Assembly (NCBI GenBank): GCA_000824785.1
Contig: CCNB01000012.1
Location: 350,993 to 414,992 of the forward strand
Direction of reading: 5' to 3'
Source of the DNA: Mesorhizobium plurifarium
GTDB lineage: Bacteria > Pseudomonadota > Alphaproteobacteria > Rhizobiales > Rhizobiaceae
DNA: 64,000 nucleotides
The stretch's first letter is position 1, and every line of letters starts with the position of its first letter. Below, one piece after another: positions 37,286 to 45,515 of the stretch. Position numbers and translations under genes: made by a program. The notes under the pieces are model-generated. The model did no database searches. It was not told the origin of the DNA and worked only from the letters and a program-made list of their open reading frames with translations.

Positions 37286-37322
37286 ACATCGGACATTTCG
37301 GGTGCCGACCGGAAGACCTCGG

Positions 37323-38570
37323 CTATTGCTTGATCCAGGGCGGAAGCTTGAAATCGCCAGTCGCGTATTTCTTCGGCCCGATCAGGAAGCGCTTGCCGTC
37401 CCAGATCTGGTAGAAGGTCACCGGAATGTGGTTCTCGTCCTGCACGGCGAGATGCGTCGCCTGGTCGAATTCCACCGGCCCCGGCGCGGCGTCGACCTTG
37501 GTTTCGCCGAGCGCCTTGCCGATTGCGTCATGATCCTTGGGATCGCCGACCTTCTCCAGCGCGGCGAAATACATCTGGGCCTCTTCGTACAGAGCCGAGC
37601 CGTAGACGCCCGAAGCGACCTTGAACTTGTCCTGGTACTTCTTCAGCACCTCCTGCCCGCGCGGCCAGCCGGGCGAGTCGATGGCGCCGCCGATCAGGTT
37701 GTAGAGGACGCCGTTCGACTGCTCCTTGGTCAGGTCGACGAATTCAGGCACCGACGGCGCGTATTGCAGGAAGACCAGGCTCTGGGTCGGCTGCTCCAGG
37801 AACTGTTTCAGGAACAGCGCGGAGTTCGAGGGCTGATAGTCGGTGTTGACCACGAGGTCGGGCGGGTCCTGCCGCACCTTGGCAAGGATGGCGCGCCAGT
37901 CGTTGACGGGGCCGAACGGCACCATCTCGTCCACGGTCACGGTCCAGCCGGCGGCGGAGAAGGATTTCTTCATGCCTTCCGAGATGACCTTGGAATAAGG
38001 GTTGTCCGACGAGATCATCGCCAGCTTCTTGGCCGCCGGCTTGAACTTGCCGTCGGCGATCAGTCCTTCCACCAGGGGAAGCACGTCGGTCTCGTAGCCC
38101 TTGTAGGACGGCGACAGCGACCAGCAGCAATTGTAATTGCCTGGATCCTTGCTCACGATGCCGGCGAACGAACCGGACGGGCCGGACGAGATGTAAGGCA
38201 TGTTGGCGTCGGCGAAGAGATCGACCTCGAACAGCGACAGGCTCGCATAGCCGGTCAGCACGACCTGGACGCCTTCGGTGTTGATGAGGCGCTGCGCCGC
38301 GCTGCTGACATTGTCGGGCGACCCGTCCTTGACGTCCGCCGAGATGATCTCGAACGTGTGGCCGGCCACGCCGCCGCTGGCGTTCTTTTCGTCGACGGCG
38401 AGCTCCACGCCCTTGATGAAGTCCGCACCGTCGGAGGCCGAAGGTCCCGAAAGCGGCGCGAGCACGCCGATCTTGACGACGTCGGCGGCCGCCGCGCCGA
38501 TTGCCGTGCCCAGGGTCGACGCGCTCAGCGCGCCGACAAGAAGCAATTGTCTCAGTAGTCCCCTCTGCAT
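37323..38570 (-). CDS. Branched-chain amino-acid-type ABC substrate-binding protein (LivK class)
   Basis: This 415-aa periplasmic protein has a Sec signal (LLRQLLLVGALSASTLGTAI, then GAAAADVVKIGVLAPLSG), and the mature type 1 periplasmic fold starts at VKIGVLAPLSG. ATG 38570 has GGGGAA upstream, while the earlier ATG 38585 has none. Two adjacent Cys (NCCWSL) occur near residue 150 of the frame. The ligand cannot be read from the sequence; deacylase neighbours suggest an acylated amino acid or amide. Confidence 0.88.
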   Translation of the reverse strand: MQRGLLRQLLLVGALSASTLGTAIGAAAADVVKIGVLAPLSGPSASDGADFIKGVELAVDEKNASGGVAGHTFEIISADVKDGSPDNVSSAAQRLINTEGVQVVLTGYASLSLFEVDLFADANMPYISSGPSGSFAGIVSKDPGNYNCCWSLSPSYKGYETDVLPLVEGLIADGKFKPAAKKLAMISSDNPYSKVISEGMKKSFSAAGWTVTVDEMVPFGPVNDWRAILAKVRQDPPDLVVNTDYQPSNSALFLKQFLEQPTQSLVFLQYAPSVPEFVDLTKEQSNGVLYNLIGGAIDSPGWPRGQEVLKKYQDKFKVASGVYGSALYEEAQMYFAALEKVGDPKDHDAIGKALGETKVDAAPGPVEFDQATHLAVQDENHIPVTFYQIWDGKRFLIGPKKYATGDFKLPPWIKQ

Positions 38571-38619
38571 CAGATCATTCCCCATTTTTGCGATGTTCAG
38601 TCTTCGCGGCAGGCCCTTT

Positions 38620-39780
38620 TCAGGCATGACGCGCATGGTCAATCAGCCGGTCGATGAAGCCGACACAACGTTCGAGCTGCTCGACGGCGATCCATTCGTC
38701 GGTTATGTGCGCCTCACTGTCGCGCCCCGGACCGCAGATGATGGTCGACATGCCGGCGGACTGGAAGATGCCGGCCTCGGATCCATAGTTCACGGCCGTC
38801 ACCTCGTTACGGCCGGCAAAACGCTTGGCAAGCGTTTCGGCGTGCGAGCCCGCATCGGGAATGAAGGGCGGAACGTCGTAGGCGATATTGGTCACCACGC
38901 CGGAGCCTGCGAAGCCTTCCTTCATGGCTGGAACGACCTTGCCGTCGCTGAACGCCCGGAACCTTTCCACGAGCGTCTCCAGCACGCCGCCGCGCGTGGC
39001 GCGGATATCCCATTGGAAGGCGCAATCGCCGGGGATCGCGTTGCGCGCCGTGCCTCCCTGGACGACGCCGACGCTCACCGTCGTGTAGGGCACCTCGAAC
39101 GGCGAGTCCGCCTCCGGCGCCGAACGGAGCTCGTTCGCGTAGGAGCGCAATTCTCCCATCAGGTCCATGGCGTGGAAGATGGCGTTCACGCCGAGGTCGG
39201 GGCGCGAGGAGTGACAGGCCTTGCCGGTCACGGTGGTGAGCAGGCCCGCGCTTCCCTTGTGGCCGCCGACGACGCCCATGCCGGTCGGCTCGCCGACGAA
39301 GACGGCAAGTTGCGGCGGCAAGGTCTTCGCCATGTGCTCTATGATGCCGTGCACGCCCAGGCATCCGACCTCTTCGTCATAGGACCACGCAAAGTGGATG
39401 GGTGCTGCAAGCGGTTTCTCCAGCATGGCGGGTACACCGGCCAGCGCGCAGGCGATGAAACCCTTCATGTCCGAGGTGCCGCGGCCGTAGAGCCTGTCGC
39501 CGTCACGCCACATATTGAACGGATCGCGCGACCACTCCTGTCCATCGACCGGGACGACATCGGTATGGCCGCTCAGCACATAGCCTGGACGGTCGGCCGG
39601 CCCGATCGTCGCGAACAGGTTGGCCTTGGCGCCGGTCGCGTCGGGGATGATGACGCTCTCCACCCCGAAACCGGCGAGATAGGCCTTGATGAAGTCGATC
39701 GCCTCCAGATTCGACCGGCTGCTGACGGTGTTGAACCCGACCAGCCGGCTCAGGAGTTCGATCGCGGAAGAATGTGTCAT
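38620..39780 (-). CDS. M20-family deacylase (acetylornithine deacetylase-like)
   Basis: This 386-aa zinc amidohydrolase of the ArgE/DapE/CPG2 family has metal-binding SGHTDVVPVDGQEW, YGRGTSDMKG, and EEVGCLG with the catalytic Glu. It removes an N-acyl group from an amino acid in the cytoplasm. ArgE itself is possible, but the setting next to an ABC importer and other deacylases favours a catabolic N-acyl amino acid substrate. The start at 39780 is the conserved one; the longer frame overlaps the gap and the next gene. Confidence 0.87.
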   Translation of the reverse strand: MTHSSAIELLSRLVGFNTVSSRSNLEAIDFIKAYLAGFGVESVIIPDATGAKANLFATIGPADRPGYVLSGHTDVVPVDGQEWSRDPFNMWRDGDRLYGRGTSDMKGFIACALAGVPAMLEKPLAAPIHFAWSYDEEVGCLGVHGIIEHMAKTLPPQLAVFVGEPTGMGVVGGHKGSAGLLTTVTGKACHSSRPDLGVNAIFHAMDLMGELRSYANELRSAPEADSPFEVPYTTVSVGVVQGGTARNAIPGDCAFQWDIRATRGGVLETLVERFRAFSDGKVVPAMKEGFAGSGVVTNIAYDVPPFIPDAGSHAETLAKRFAGRNEVTAVNYGSEAGIFQSAGMSTIICGPGRDSEAHITDEWIAVEQLERCVGFIDRLIDHARHA

Positions 39781-39821
39781 TGTCTTTCCTGGTTCGCCCG
39801 GTTCGGCGCAGTGATTGCCGA

Positions 39822-40718
39822 TCAAAGCCGGTAGAAGCGCTTGGCGTTGTCGTGGAACAATCGCGATTGCTCCTGTGGCGACAGGACGGCAGCGATCTTC
39901 TTGAAGGTGTCGTAGATCTGGTCGAAGCTCATCTGGATCTTCGAGACCGGATAATCCGTGCCGAACATGCTGCGCTCGGTGCCGAAACAGTCGATGCAAT
40001 GCATGGCGACGTCGCGCACGCTTTCCAGCGTCCAGTTGTGGTCATAGGCGCCCGGGTTCGAGATCTTGATGGCAATGTTGGGACAGGCGGAGATGTGCTT
40101 CAGGCCGTCGCGCCAGCGCTGCATGCCTTCCGGATCGCGGTCGATCGGGCTGCCGCAATGATTGATGATGATCTGCAGGCCGGGAAGCGCCTCGGCGATT
40201 TCCCGCACGACGCCGGCCTGGTAGGGATACATCATCAGCTCGAGATTGAGCCCATGCTCCTGCAGCCGGGCGATATCGCGGCGCCACTGCGGGTTACGCC
40301 CAAGCTCGGGGTCGGTCACGAAGCATTTCTTCGGGTCCGGGTGCCAGCTCAAAATGCCGCGGATGCCGGTCATCCGGTCGAACGCCGCCTGTCTCGAGAT
40401 GGCGTCTGCCGCTTCCGGCTTGCCCAGCGAAGCGCCACCGACGTAGCGCGATGCGACGCCCTTCGACTTGTCCAGGGTTTCCAGCCAGCGGGTCTCCCCC
40501 ACCGGATCGCCGGCCCACAACGCCTCGATATGGACCGTGGCGACGATATTATGTCCGCTGGAATCGCGCACATAATTGTCCACCAGATAGTCCGTAGCGA
40601 TCTCGGAAAGACCGGCTACCGCCTGCACGGAAGGGTCCGTGGGCAGCAGCCATGGATGCTTGCCCATGGAGAGATCCCACAGGTGATGGTGCGGATCGAT
40701 GATCGGTCCCGAATACAT
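39822..40718 (-). CDS. Amidohydrolase-2 family TIM-barrel hydrolase
   Basis: This 298-aa metal-dependent hydrolase has the opening DPHHHLWDL typical of lactonases and amidohydrolases of this family, GxRGILSWHPD, IINHCGSPIDRD and GTDYPVSK near the C-terminus (active-site Asp). The substrate is unknown; lactones or cyclic amides are usual. ATG 40718 follows GGGAG, which lies inside a perfect hairpin (40721-40758), so translation may be controlled. It is 41 bases from the M20 gene. Confidence 0.85.
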   Translation of the reverse strand: MYSGPIIDPHHHLWDLSMGKHPWLLPTDPSVQAVAGLSEIATDYLVDNYVRDSSGHNIVATVHIEALWAGDPVGETRWLETLDKSKGVASRYVGGASLGKPEAADAISRQAAFDRMTGIRGILSWHPDPKKCFVTDPELGRNPQWRRDIARLQEHGLNLELMMYPYQAGVVREIAEALPGLQIIINHCGSPIDRDPEGMQRWRDGLKHISACPNIAIKISNPGAYDHNWTLESVRDVAMHCIDCFGTERSMFGTDYPVSKIQMSFDQIYDTFKKIAAVLSPQEQSRLFHDNAKRFYRL

Positions 40719-40720
40719 GA

Positions 40721-40758
40721 ACACTCCCGGTGTGGAGACGCGGCCAAACCGGGAGTGT
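40721..40758 (-). promoter_or_regulatory. Hairpin masking the amidohydrolase ribosome-binding site
   Basis: On the minus strand, ACACTCCCGGT, a 16-base loop and ACCGGGAGTGT form a perfect 11-bp stem that ends two bases before the ATG at 40718. The GGGAG Shine-Dalgarno is inside the 3' arm. In the folded state initiation should be blocked. A DNA-binding-protein operator with inverted repeats is the alternative. Confidence 0.6.
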
Positions 40759-40840
40759 CAGCGCTCACGACTCCTACCGGAACCCGCATGCTAACCGTCC
40801 CTGTCCGGTCCGCAACCCAAGCAGTCATAGTGATTGCAAC

Positions 40841-40898
40841 AAAAATGCCGGTATTGTCTTTCTGGGACACGATTTCACGGAAAGGACTCCACCGGCAT
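40841..40898 (-). terminator. Possible terminator after the aminotransferase gene
   Basis: On the minus strand, ATGCCGGT (40898-40891) and ACCGGCAT (40852-40845) form an 8-bp stem, immediately followed by five Ts. The 38-base loop is long, so efficiency is uncertain. It would separate ilvE from the amidohydrolase gene. Confidence 0.4.
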
Positions 40899-40903
40899 CC
40901 ATC

Positions 40904-41971
40904 TCAGTCGACAGCGACGGACCAGCCATGCCTGTCGGGCACGGCGCCGGCGTGGAGTCCCGTCAGCTGTTCGAACAACTTCGCCGCCACCGGCCCTGTC
41001 TGGCCGCCGTTGACGACGATCCTTTCGCCGCGCCAGGCGAGCTCGCCCACTGGAGAGATCACGGCAGCCGTGCCGACGCCCCACATCTCCTCCAGCCTGC
41101 CCGTCCTGGACGCCGCCACCACGTCCTCGATGTCGATGGGCGCCTCGGCCACCTCCATGCCCCAGTCATGCAGGAGCGTGAGCACGCTGTCGCGCGTGAT
41201 GCCCGGCAGGATCGAATCGCTCAACGGCGGCGTGAGGATGCGGCCGCCGATCTTGACCATGATGTTCATGGTGCCGACCTCCTCGAGGTAGCGGCGCTGG
41301 ACGCTGTCCAGCCACAGAACCTGGCTGAAGCCGGCGGCGGCGGCCTCGCGGCCCACCTTGAGGCTGGCGGCATAGTTGGCGCCGGCCTTGGCCGAGCCAA
41401 TCGCGCCCTTGGCCGCGCGCACACGCGTCTCCGAGACGAGGATGCGTACCGGGCCCGCGCCTTCCGAATAATAGGAGCCGACGGGGCAGAGGAAGATGAG
41501 ATAGGTGTAGGTCTTGGAAGGCCGCACCACCATGTAGCCTTCGGTTCCCACCATGGTCTGGCGCACATAGATGGCGTTGCCGCGCTTGGCCGGCACCCAG
41601 TCACGGTCGAGACCGATCAGCTTGCGCATCGCGGCAAGCACGAGGTCGGGATCGACCGCCGGCATGCACAGTTCGCCCGCGCTGCGGTTGAGACGCGCGA
41701 TATGGGCCTGCGGCCGGAAGAGATGGATCGAGCCGTCTTCGCGGCGATAGCCCTTGGACCCGTCGAAGATCGACTGGGCATATTGGATGACGGAGGACGA
41801 GGGGTGGAGCTGCAGCGGGCCGAACGGCACGATGCGCGGGTCGTGCCAGCCGCGTCCTTCCGTATACTCCATCTGGAACATGTGGTCGGAGAAGTAGTCG
41901 CCGAAGCTCGCCTTGAGGTCTTGCGGGATGGACTTGCGCGCCGCGGCGCGCGTGACGGGAATGTCATGCAT
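40904..41971 (-). CDS. ilvE: Branched-chain amino acid aminotransferase (class IV)
   Basis: This 355-aa PLP enzyme of fold type IV, BCAT type, has the PLP Lys in GSAKAGANYAAS, plus EEVGTMNIMVKIGG and PGITRDSVLTL, which are characteristic of BCAT-II. It interconverts branched-chain amino acids and their 2-oxo acids. The start at 41971 is by homology (MHDIPVTRAA), with AGGA about 12 bases upstream; the longer frame is unlikely. Placement with deacylases suggests use of the liberated amino acid. Confidence 0.88.
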   Translation of the reverse strand: MHDIPVTRAAARKSIPQDLKASFGDYFSDHMFQMEYTEGRGWHDPRIVPFGPLQLHPSSSVIQYAQSIFDGSKGYRREDGSIHLFRPQAHIARLNRSAGELCMPAVDPDLVLAAMRKLIGLDRDWVPAKRGNAIYVRQTMVGTEGYMVVRPSKTYTYLIFLCPVGSYYSEGAGPVRILVSETRVRAAKGAIGSAKAGANYAASLKVGREAAAAGFSQVLWLDSVQRRYLEEVGTMNIMVKIGGRILTPPLSDSILPGITRDSVLTLLHDWGMEVAEAPIDIEDVVAASRTGRLEEMWGVGTAAVISPVGELAWRGERIVVNGGQTGPVAAKLFEQLTGLHAGAVPDRHGWSVAVD

Positions 41972-42036
41972 GATGCTATGGATATCCTGATTGTCGATGA
42001 GGGTGGCGGGCGGTGCCCGCGCAACCGAGGTGCCGC

Positions 42037-43056
42037 TCAGGCCGGGGACGCCAGATGCCCCAGGCAGTCGCCGGCTTCCACCAGCGAGAAGGTGCGGATG
42101 CAGACGGCGAAACCGCCATGCCTGAAATGGACGGACACCGGTTCGGCCCACGGATTGTCCAGATCGTAGATCAGACCGGCAAGCGCGCCGGCCGGCACCT
42201 CGTCGCCGAGCGCGAAGCGCGGCTCGAAGAAGCCCCGGCGCGGAGCGAAGGCATAGAGGCCTGGATCGTCCATCACCAGCCGGCGCACCTTTCCGCGGCG
42301 CTTCGGCAAAGGGGCCGCGGGCGCCAGCACCTTCAGATGCGACAGCACCGCGCGCAGGCCGTTCTCCACGACAGCCAGCCCTTCGATATTGACAGTCGAG
42401 CCGCCGCCGAACTCCCCGGTGACGAAGAAGACGTTGTTCTGGTGCGCATAGTTGCCGATGACGCGGTCTTCGCCGCTCAGCGCCCGGATGCTGTCGAAAT
42501 ACACCACGTTCGGCGGGTCGAAGGCGTCGATGAACTCTTCCAGGCGCTGCTTCTGTTCGGGATCGGACCAGCGCGGCGCGAGCAGCGTCGGCAGGTATTG
42601 CAGCGAACTGCCGCCGGCATGGAAATCGACCAGGTAGTCCGAACGCGGCAACAGCTCGGTGGTGACGTAATGCGCAATCATCTCCGTCGCCGTGCCGTTG
42701 CGCTTGCCGGGAAAGGTGCGATTGAGGTTGATGTCGTCGATCGGCGAGGTGCGGGTGCCGGCGACAAAGGCGGGGTAGTTGACCGCCGGAACGACGATCA
42801 ATCGTCCCGAAAGCCGGGAAAGGTCGAGCTCACGGACAAGCCGCGCCAGCGCGATCGGTCCCTCATATTCGTCGCCATGGACGCCGCCGGTCAAAAGGAC
42901 CGTCGGGCCTTCACCGTTCTTCGCCACCGCGATGGGGATGGCGATGTGGCCATAGGCGGAGCGATGCACGGAATGCGGCAGCCTGAGCGTGCCCGTCTGC
43001 AGGCCGTCGCGATCGAAGTCGATATTCGTTCCGATCATGGACCTGTCGTCGCTCAT
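42037..43056 (-). CDS. DoeB/AspA-AstE family zinc deacylase
   Basis: This 339-aa protein of the succinylglutamate desuccinylase/aspartoacylase family is closest in style to DoeB, the N-alpha-acetyl-diaminobutyrate deacetylase of ectoine breakdown. The zinc motif GVHGDEYEG has His60 and Glu63, LNRTFPG is the substrate-binding Asn-Arg and DFHAGG is the later His. GGAGGG precedes ATG 43056. No ectoine hydrolase (DoeA) or transporter is nearby, so an ectoine role is not established. Confidence 0.82.
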   Translation of the reverse strand: MSDDRSMIGTNIDFDRDGLQTGTLRLPHSVHRSAYGHIAIPIAVAKNGEGPTVLLTGGVHGDEYEGPIALARLVRELDLSRLSGRLIVVPAVNYPAFVAGTRTSPIDDINLNRTFPGKRNGTATEMIAHYVTTELLPRSDYLVDFHAGGSSLQYLPTLLAPRWSDPEQKQRLEEFIDAFDPPNVVYFDSIRALSGEDRVIGNYAHQNNVFFVTGEFGGGSTVNIEGLAVVENGLRAVLSHLKVLAPAAPLPKRRGKVRRLVMDDPGLYAFAPRRGFFEPRFALGDEVPAGALAGLIYDLDNPWAEPVSVHFRHGGFAVCIRTFSLVEAGDCLGHLASPA

Positions 43057-43135
43057 CGCATCCCTCCGTGCTTCAGCCGCATCGACTGGCAAGCGTAGGG
43101 CGAGCGAGAAAGGCAAGTCTTGCGCGATAGGGCCT

Positions 43136-43235
43136 AAAGCGCGTCGCGATCCTTCAGATTCGCTCCATGCGCTTAGTTCTTGATTCTATGTATGTCTTTG
43201 TCCCGAGACCGGTTCCACTTTCGGGAGACATGCAT
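43136..43235. repeat. Rhizobial intergenic repeat element
   Basis: It contains a GC-rich imperfect inverted repeat (AAAGCGCGTCGCGATCC to CGCTCCATGCGCTT, 43136-43174). An arm pair TGTCCCGAGACCGG and TTTCGGGAGACATGCA at about 43191-43233 follows. It is of the same class as the tandem copies at 44367-44472. It separates the DoeB-like gene from the AraC gene. Confidence 0.6.
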
Positions 43236-43288
43236 CGATCTTTCGCAGATCGGCCATGGCCGGCCCCCGTGCGGGACAGCCCACCCGT

Positions 43289-44206
43289 TCAGACGAGCTC
43301 ACGCCGCCAGCGCATCGGCGTCAGGCCGGTAGCCTTGCGGAAACAGGTGGTAAAATGGCTCTGATCGGCGAACCCGCAGGTGAGCGCGACGTCGGCCAGT
43401 TGCAGCTTCTGCTTCCTCAGCAAGTCCTTGGCGCGATCGACGCGCCTGTGCACGATGAAATTGTGGGGCGTCTGGCCTGTGGACTGGCGGAACATGCGCG
43501 TGAAATGCCGCACGCTCCATCCGGCCAAACGGGCGAGATCGGCGAGCGCGATTTCTTCCTGCAGATGGGCGTCGATGTAATCGCAGACACGCCGCCAATC
43601 ACGCGAGGAGAAGGCGCCGGTCGCCGGATGCGGGGTCCCGGCTTTCGCAAGGATGAGAACCTGGCAGATCAGCGCAAGCACCATGCTGTCCACCAGCATG
43701 CGGCCCATCTGACCCTGTGGATCGCCAAGCGTCCAAAGCTGCTGGAGAAGCGTGCTCACCACGGTGTTGGGCGCCGTGGATCCGGACAGCGGCTCGAGCG
43801 CCGATGACAGGTCGTCGGGACATTCCGGGCCGAGCAGGCTTCTGACATGGTCGACCGGCACGGCCAGGATGACCAGCTTGCGGGGACCGCCGACGCGCCA
43901 GCGGCTCTCGACATTGGGCGGCACCACGATGAGATCGCCGGTGCGGGACTTTCCCCCTGCCCACCCGGCGCCCATGTTCCAGTCGTAGGAACAGGCTGGC
44001 GCCGACAGCGGCGTGGATATGACGACTTCCTCGACGGCCGGGTCGGCAAGCTCATGCCGCCCCTGCTCGACCAGTATCATGCTGTAGCGCCCGGTGCCCT
44101 CGATGGTGCGATGCTGCTGGGGAAAGGCGGAATAGGAAGACCTGCGGTAGAACTCCGCATAATTCTCATACGCTTCCCGCCCGACCTGCACATTCTCGGT
44201 CCTCAT
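43289..44206 (-). CDS. AraC-family transcriptional regulator
   Basis: This 305-aa protein has an N-terminal cupin-like sensor domain and a C-terminal pair of helix-turn-helix motifs (ALADLARLAGWSVRHFTRMF, then LADVALTCGFADQSHFTTCF). ATG 44206 has GGAGG upstream; the longer frame begins earlier without support. It lies upstream of the DoeB/liv gene series on the same strand and is a plausible activator of it. The ligand is unknown. Confidence 0.87.
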   Translation of the reverse strand: MRTENVQVGREAYENYAEFYRRSSYSAFPQQHRTIEGTGRYSMILVEQGRHELADPAVEEVVISTPLSAPACSYDWNMGAGWAGGKSRTGDLIVVPPNVESRWRVGGPRKLVILAVPVDHVRSLLGPECPDDLSSALEPLSGSTAPNTVVSTLLQQLWTLGDPQGQMGRMLVDSMVLALICQVLILAKAGTPHPATGAFSSRDWRRVCDYIDAHLQEEIALADLARLAGWSVRHFTRMFRQSTGQTPHNFIVHRRVDRAKDLLRKQKLQLADVALTCGFADQSHFTTCFRKATGLTPMRWRRELV

Positions 44207-44509
44207 GACCGGCCTCCAAGGAGCCAAATTTCGCTTCGCAAATTCGACCTGAAGCGGGTCGGCGTTTCAAGGAAAACCCGCACTGCCCCGCTCGCGTTTG
44301 TAGCATGAACTTTTCCGGGGACCGCAAGATGCGTTCCCCGGATCGTGCTCCAAGTTTTTGTTTTCATGCATGTGGTTGTCCCAGAACCGCTGCACACTTC
44401 TGGGCGACATGCATTTTTGCTCTTCTGCATGTCGTTGTCCCAGAACCGCTGCGCACTTCTGGGCGACAAGCATGAAGGACGCACTTTGCCGGCTCAACAG
44501 CCTGGCCGC
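44207..44509. other. Intergenic region with two tandem repeats
   Basis: About 300 bases hold two 47-base repeat units (see 44367-44472) and no supported gene. The downstream end of the DUF1330 gene and the promoter for the AraC gene must lie here. Confidence 0.55.
44367..44472. repeat. Two tandem palindromic repeat units
   Basis: Unit 1 is 44367-44413 and unit 2 is 44426-44472, matching at 44 of 47 positions with a period of 59. Each begins TGCATGT and ends ACATGCA or ACAAGCA. Each contains CCCAGAA and TTCTGGG arms, so each can form a hairpin. Two units are too few and too self-complementary for CRISPR. Confidence 0.75.
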
Positions 44510-44830
44510 TCAGACGAGCGGGTCGGGAGCCGCGCTTTCGCCGCGACCCTGCTGCAGGATCATCCGTCCGCGGTCGGAGGAGGCGCGGCGGTACTTCGAC
44601 GCCGCCTGATAATCGGTATCGTTGTACCAGGCTTGGGCCGTGGCCTCGTCCGGAAATTCGAGGATGACCATGCGGTCGGTGAAGGTCTCGCCCTCGCAAG
44701 TGGTCACCGGATCGCCCCGCGTCAGGAACTTCCCGCCATATCTCTTCAACGTGGCAGGGGTGAGCGCGGTGTACTTCTTGTACGTCTCGGGATCGTGGAC
44801 CCTCATCGTGCAGATCATATAAGCGGCCAT
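44510..44830 (-). CDS. DUF1330 family protein
   Basis: This 106-aa protein of the dimeric alpha/beta-barrel (ABM-like) DUF1330 family has MICTMRVHDPETYKKYTAL near the N-terminus, VILEFPDEATAQAWYND and YQAASKYR. AAGGAGGAGG precedes the ATG. The function of the family is not established. It is divergent from the Lrp-type gene. Confidence 0.85.
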   Translation of the reverse strand: MAAYMICTMRVHDPETYKKYTALTPATLKRYGGKFLTRGDPVTTCEGETFTDRMVILEFPDEATAQAWYNDTDYQAASKYRRASSDRGRMILQQGRGESAAPDPLV

Positions 44831-44958
44831 GGCCTCCTCCTTGATTTTCGATCGAGCTTATAGCTTTGCCGAAGCGCATTCACGATAAATTTCGGTTGTT
44901 ATCGCCGGCCTTTCGCGCATAATCACCAAGGTATCGAGAAATTGTAGCTGAAAGCGCC

Positions 44959-45408
44959 ATGGTCCCACTGGACGCCATCGACCATCGCATCCTGCGCGAG
45001 CTGCGGCAGGACGGCCGTATCTCGACGGTGGATCTGGCCGAGCGCGTCGGCCTTTCGCCCACGCCCTGCGCGCGCCGGCTGAAGCGGCTCGAGGAAACCG
45101 GCGTGATCCAGGGCTATGCGGCCCGTATCGATCCGGCGGCGCTGGGCCTCGGCGTCTGCGTGATGGTTTCCGTGCGCCTGGGACAGCAAGGCCCCGAAGG
45201 TGCCGGCCTGTTTCTGGACGAAGTGGCGAAACACCCGGAGATCACCGAATGCCTGCTGGTGACGGGAAACATCGACTACCTGCTGCGGGTATGGGTGAAG
45301 GACATCGCGGCGCTTCGCGAATTCATCAGCAACGTGCTGCAGTCGATCCCGTCGGTGGCCGAGACGTCGACGATGGTGGTGCTCAATCCCGACGAGACCA
45401 ATCTCTAG
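44959..45408 (+). CDS. Lrp/AsnC-family transcriptional regulator
   Basis: This 149-aa protein has an N-terminal helix-turn-helix (LDAIDHRILRELRQDGRIST, then VGLSPTPCARRLKRLEETG) and a RAM ligand domain with CLLVTGNIDYLLRVWVKD. It responds to an amino acid or small ligand. It lies 107 bases upstream of the hydratase gene and divergent from DUF1330. An inverted repeat CGATAA/TTATCG (44883-44904) in the divergent region is a possible site. Confidence 0.88.
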   Translation: MVPLDAIDHRILRELRQDGRISTVDLAERVGLSPTPCARRLKRLEETGVIQGYAARIDPAALGLGVCVMVSVRLGQQGPEGAGLFLDEVAKHPEITECLLVTGNIDYLLRVWVKDIAALREFISNVLQSIPSVAETSTMVVLNPDETNL

Positions 45409-45515
45409 GGACATGCTGATGCAGAAAACATCGTCCTTTGGTGGTCTACAGCTTACGACAAAATTGGTCCGGCAATCGGCGAGCGAATTGTCGAACGGAA
45501 ATGGAGGGATCTGAC

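Noticed and set aside
42037..43056. Ectoine degradation operon
   Set aside because: The deacylase resembles DoeB, but no ectoine hydrolase, aminobutyrate aminotransferase set or ectoine transporter is present.
44367..44472. Possible CRISPR array
   Set aside because: There are only two units with a 12-base gap, and each unit is self-complementary; it is an intergenic palindromic repeat.
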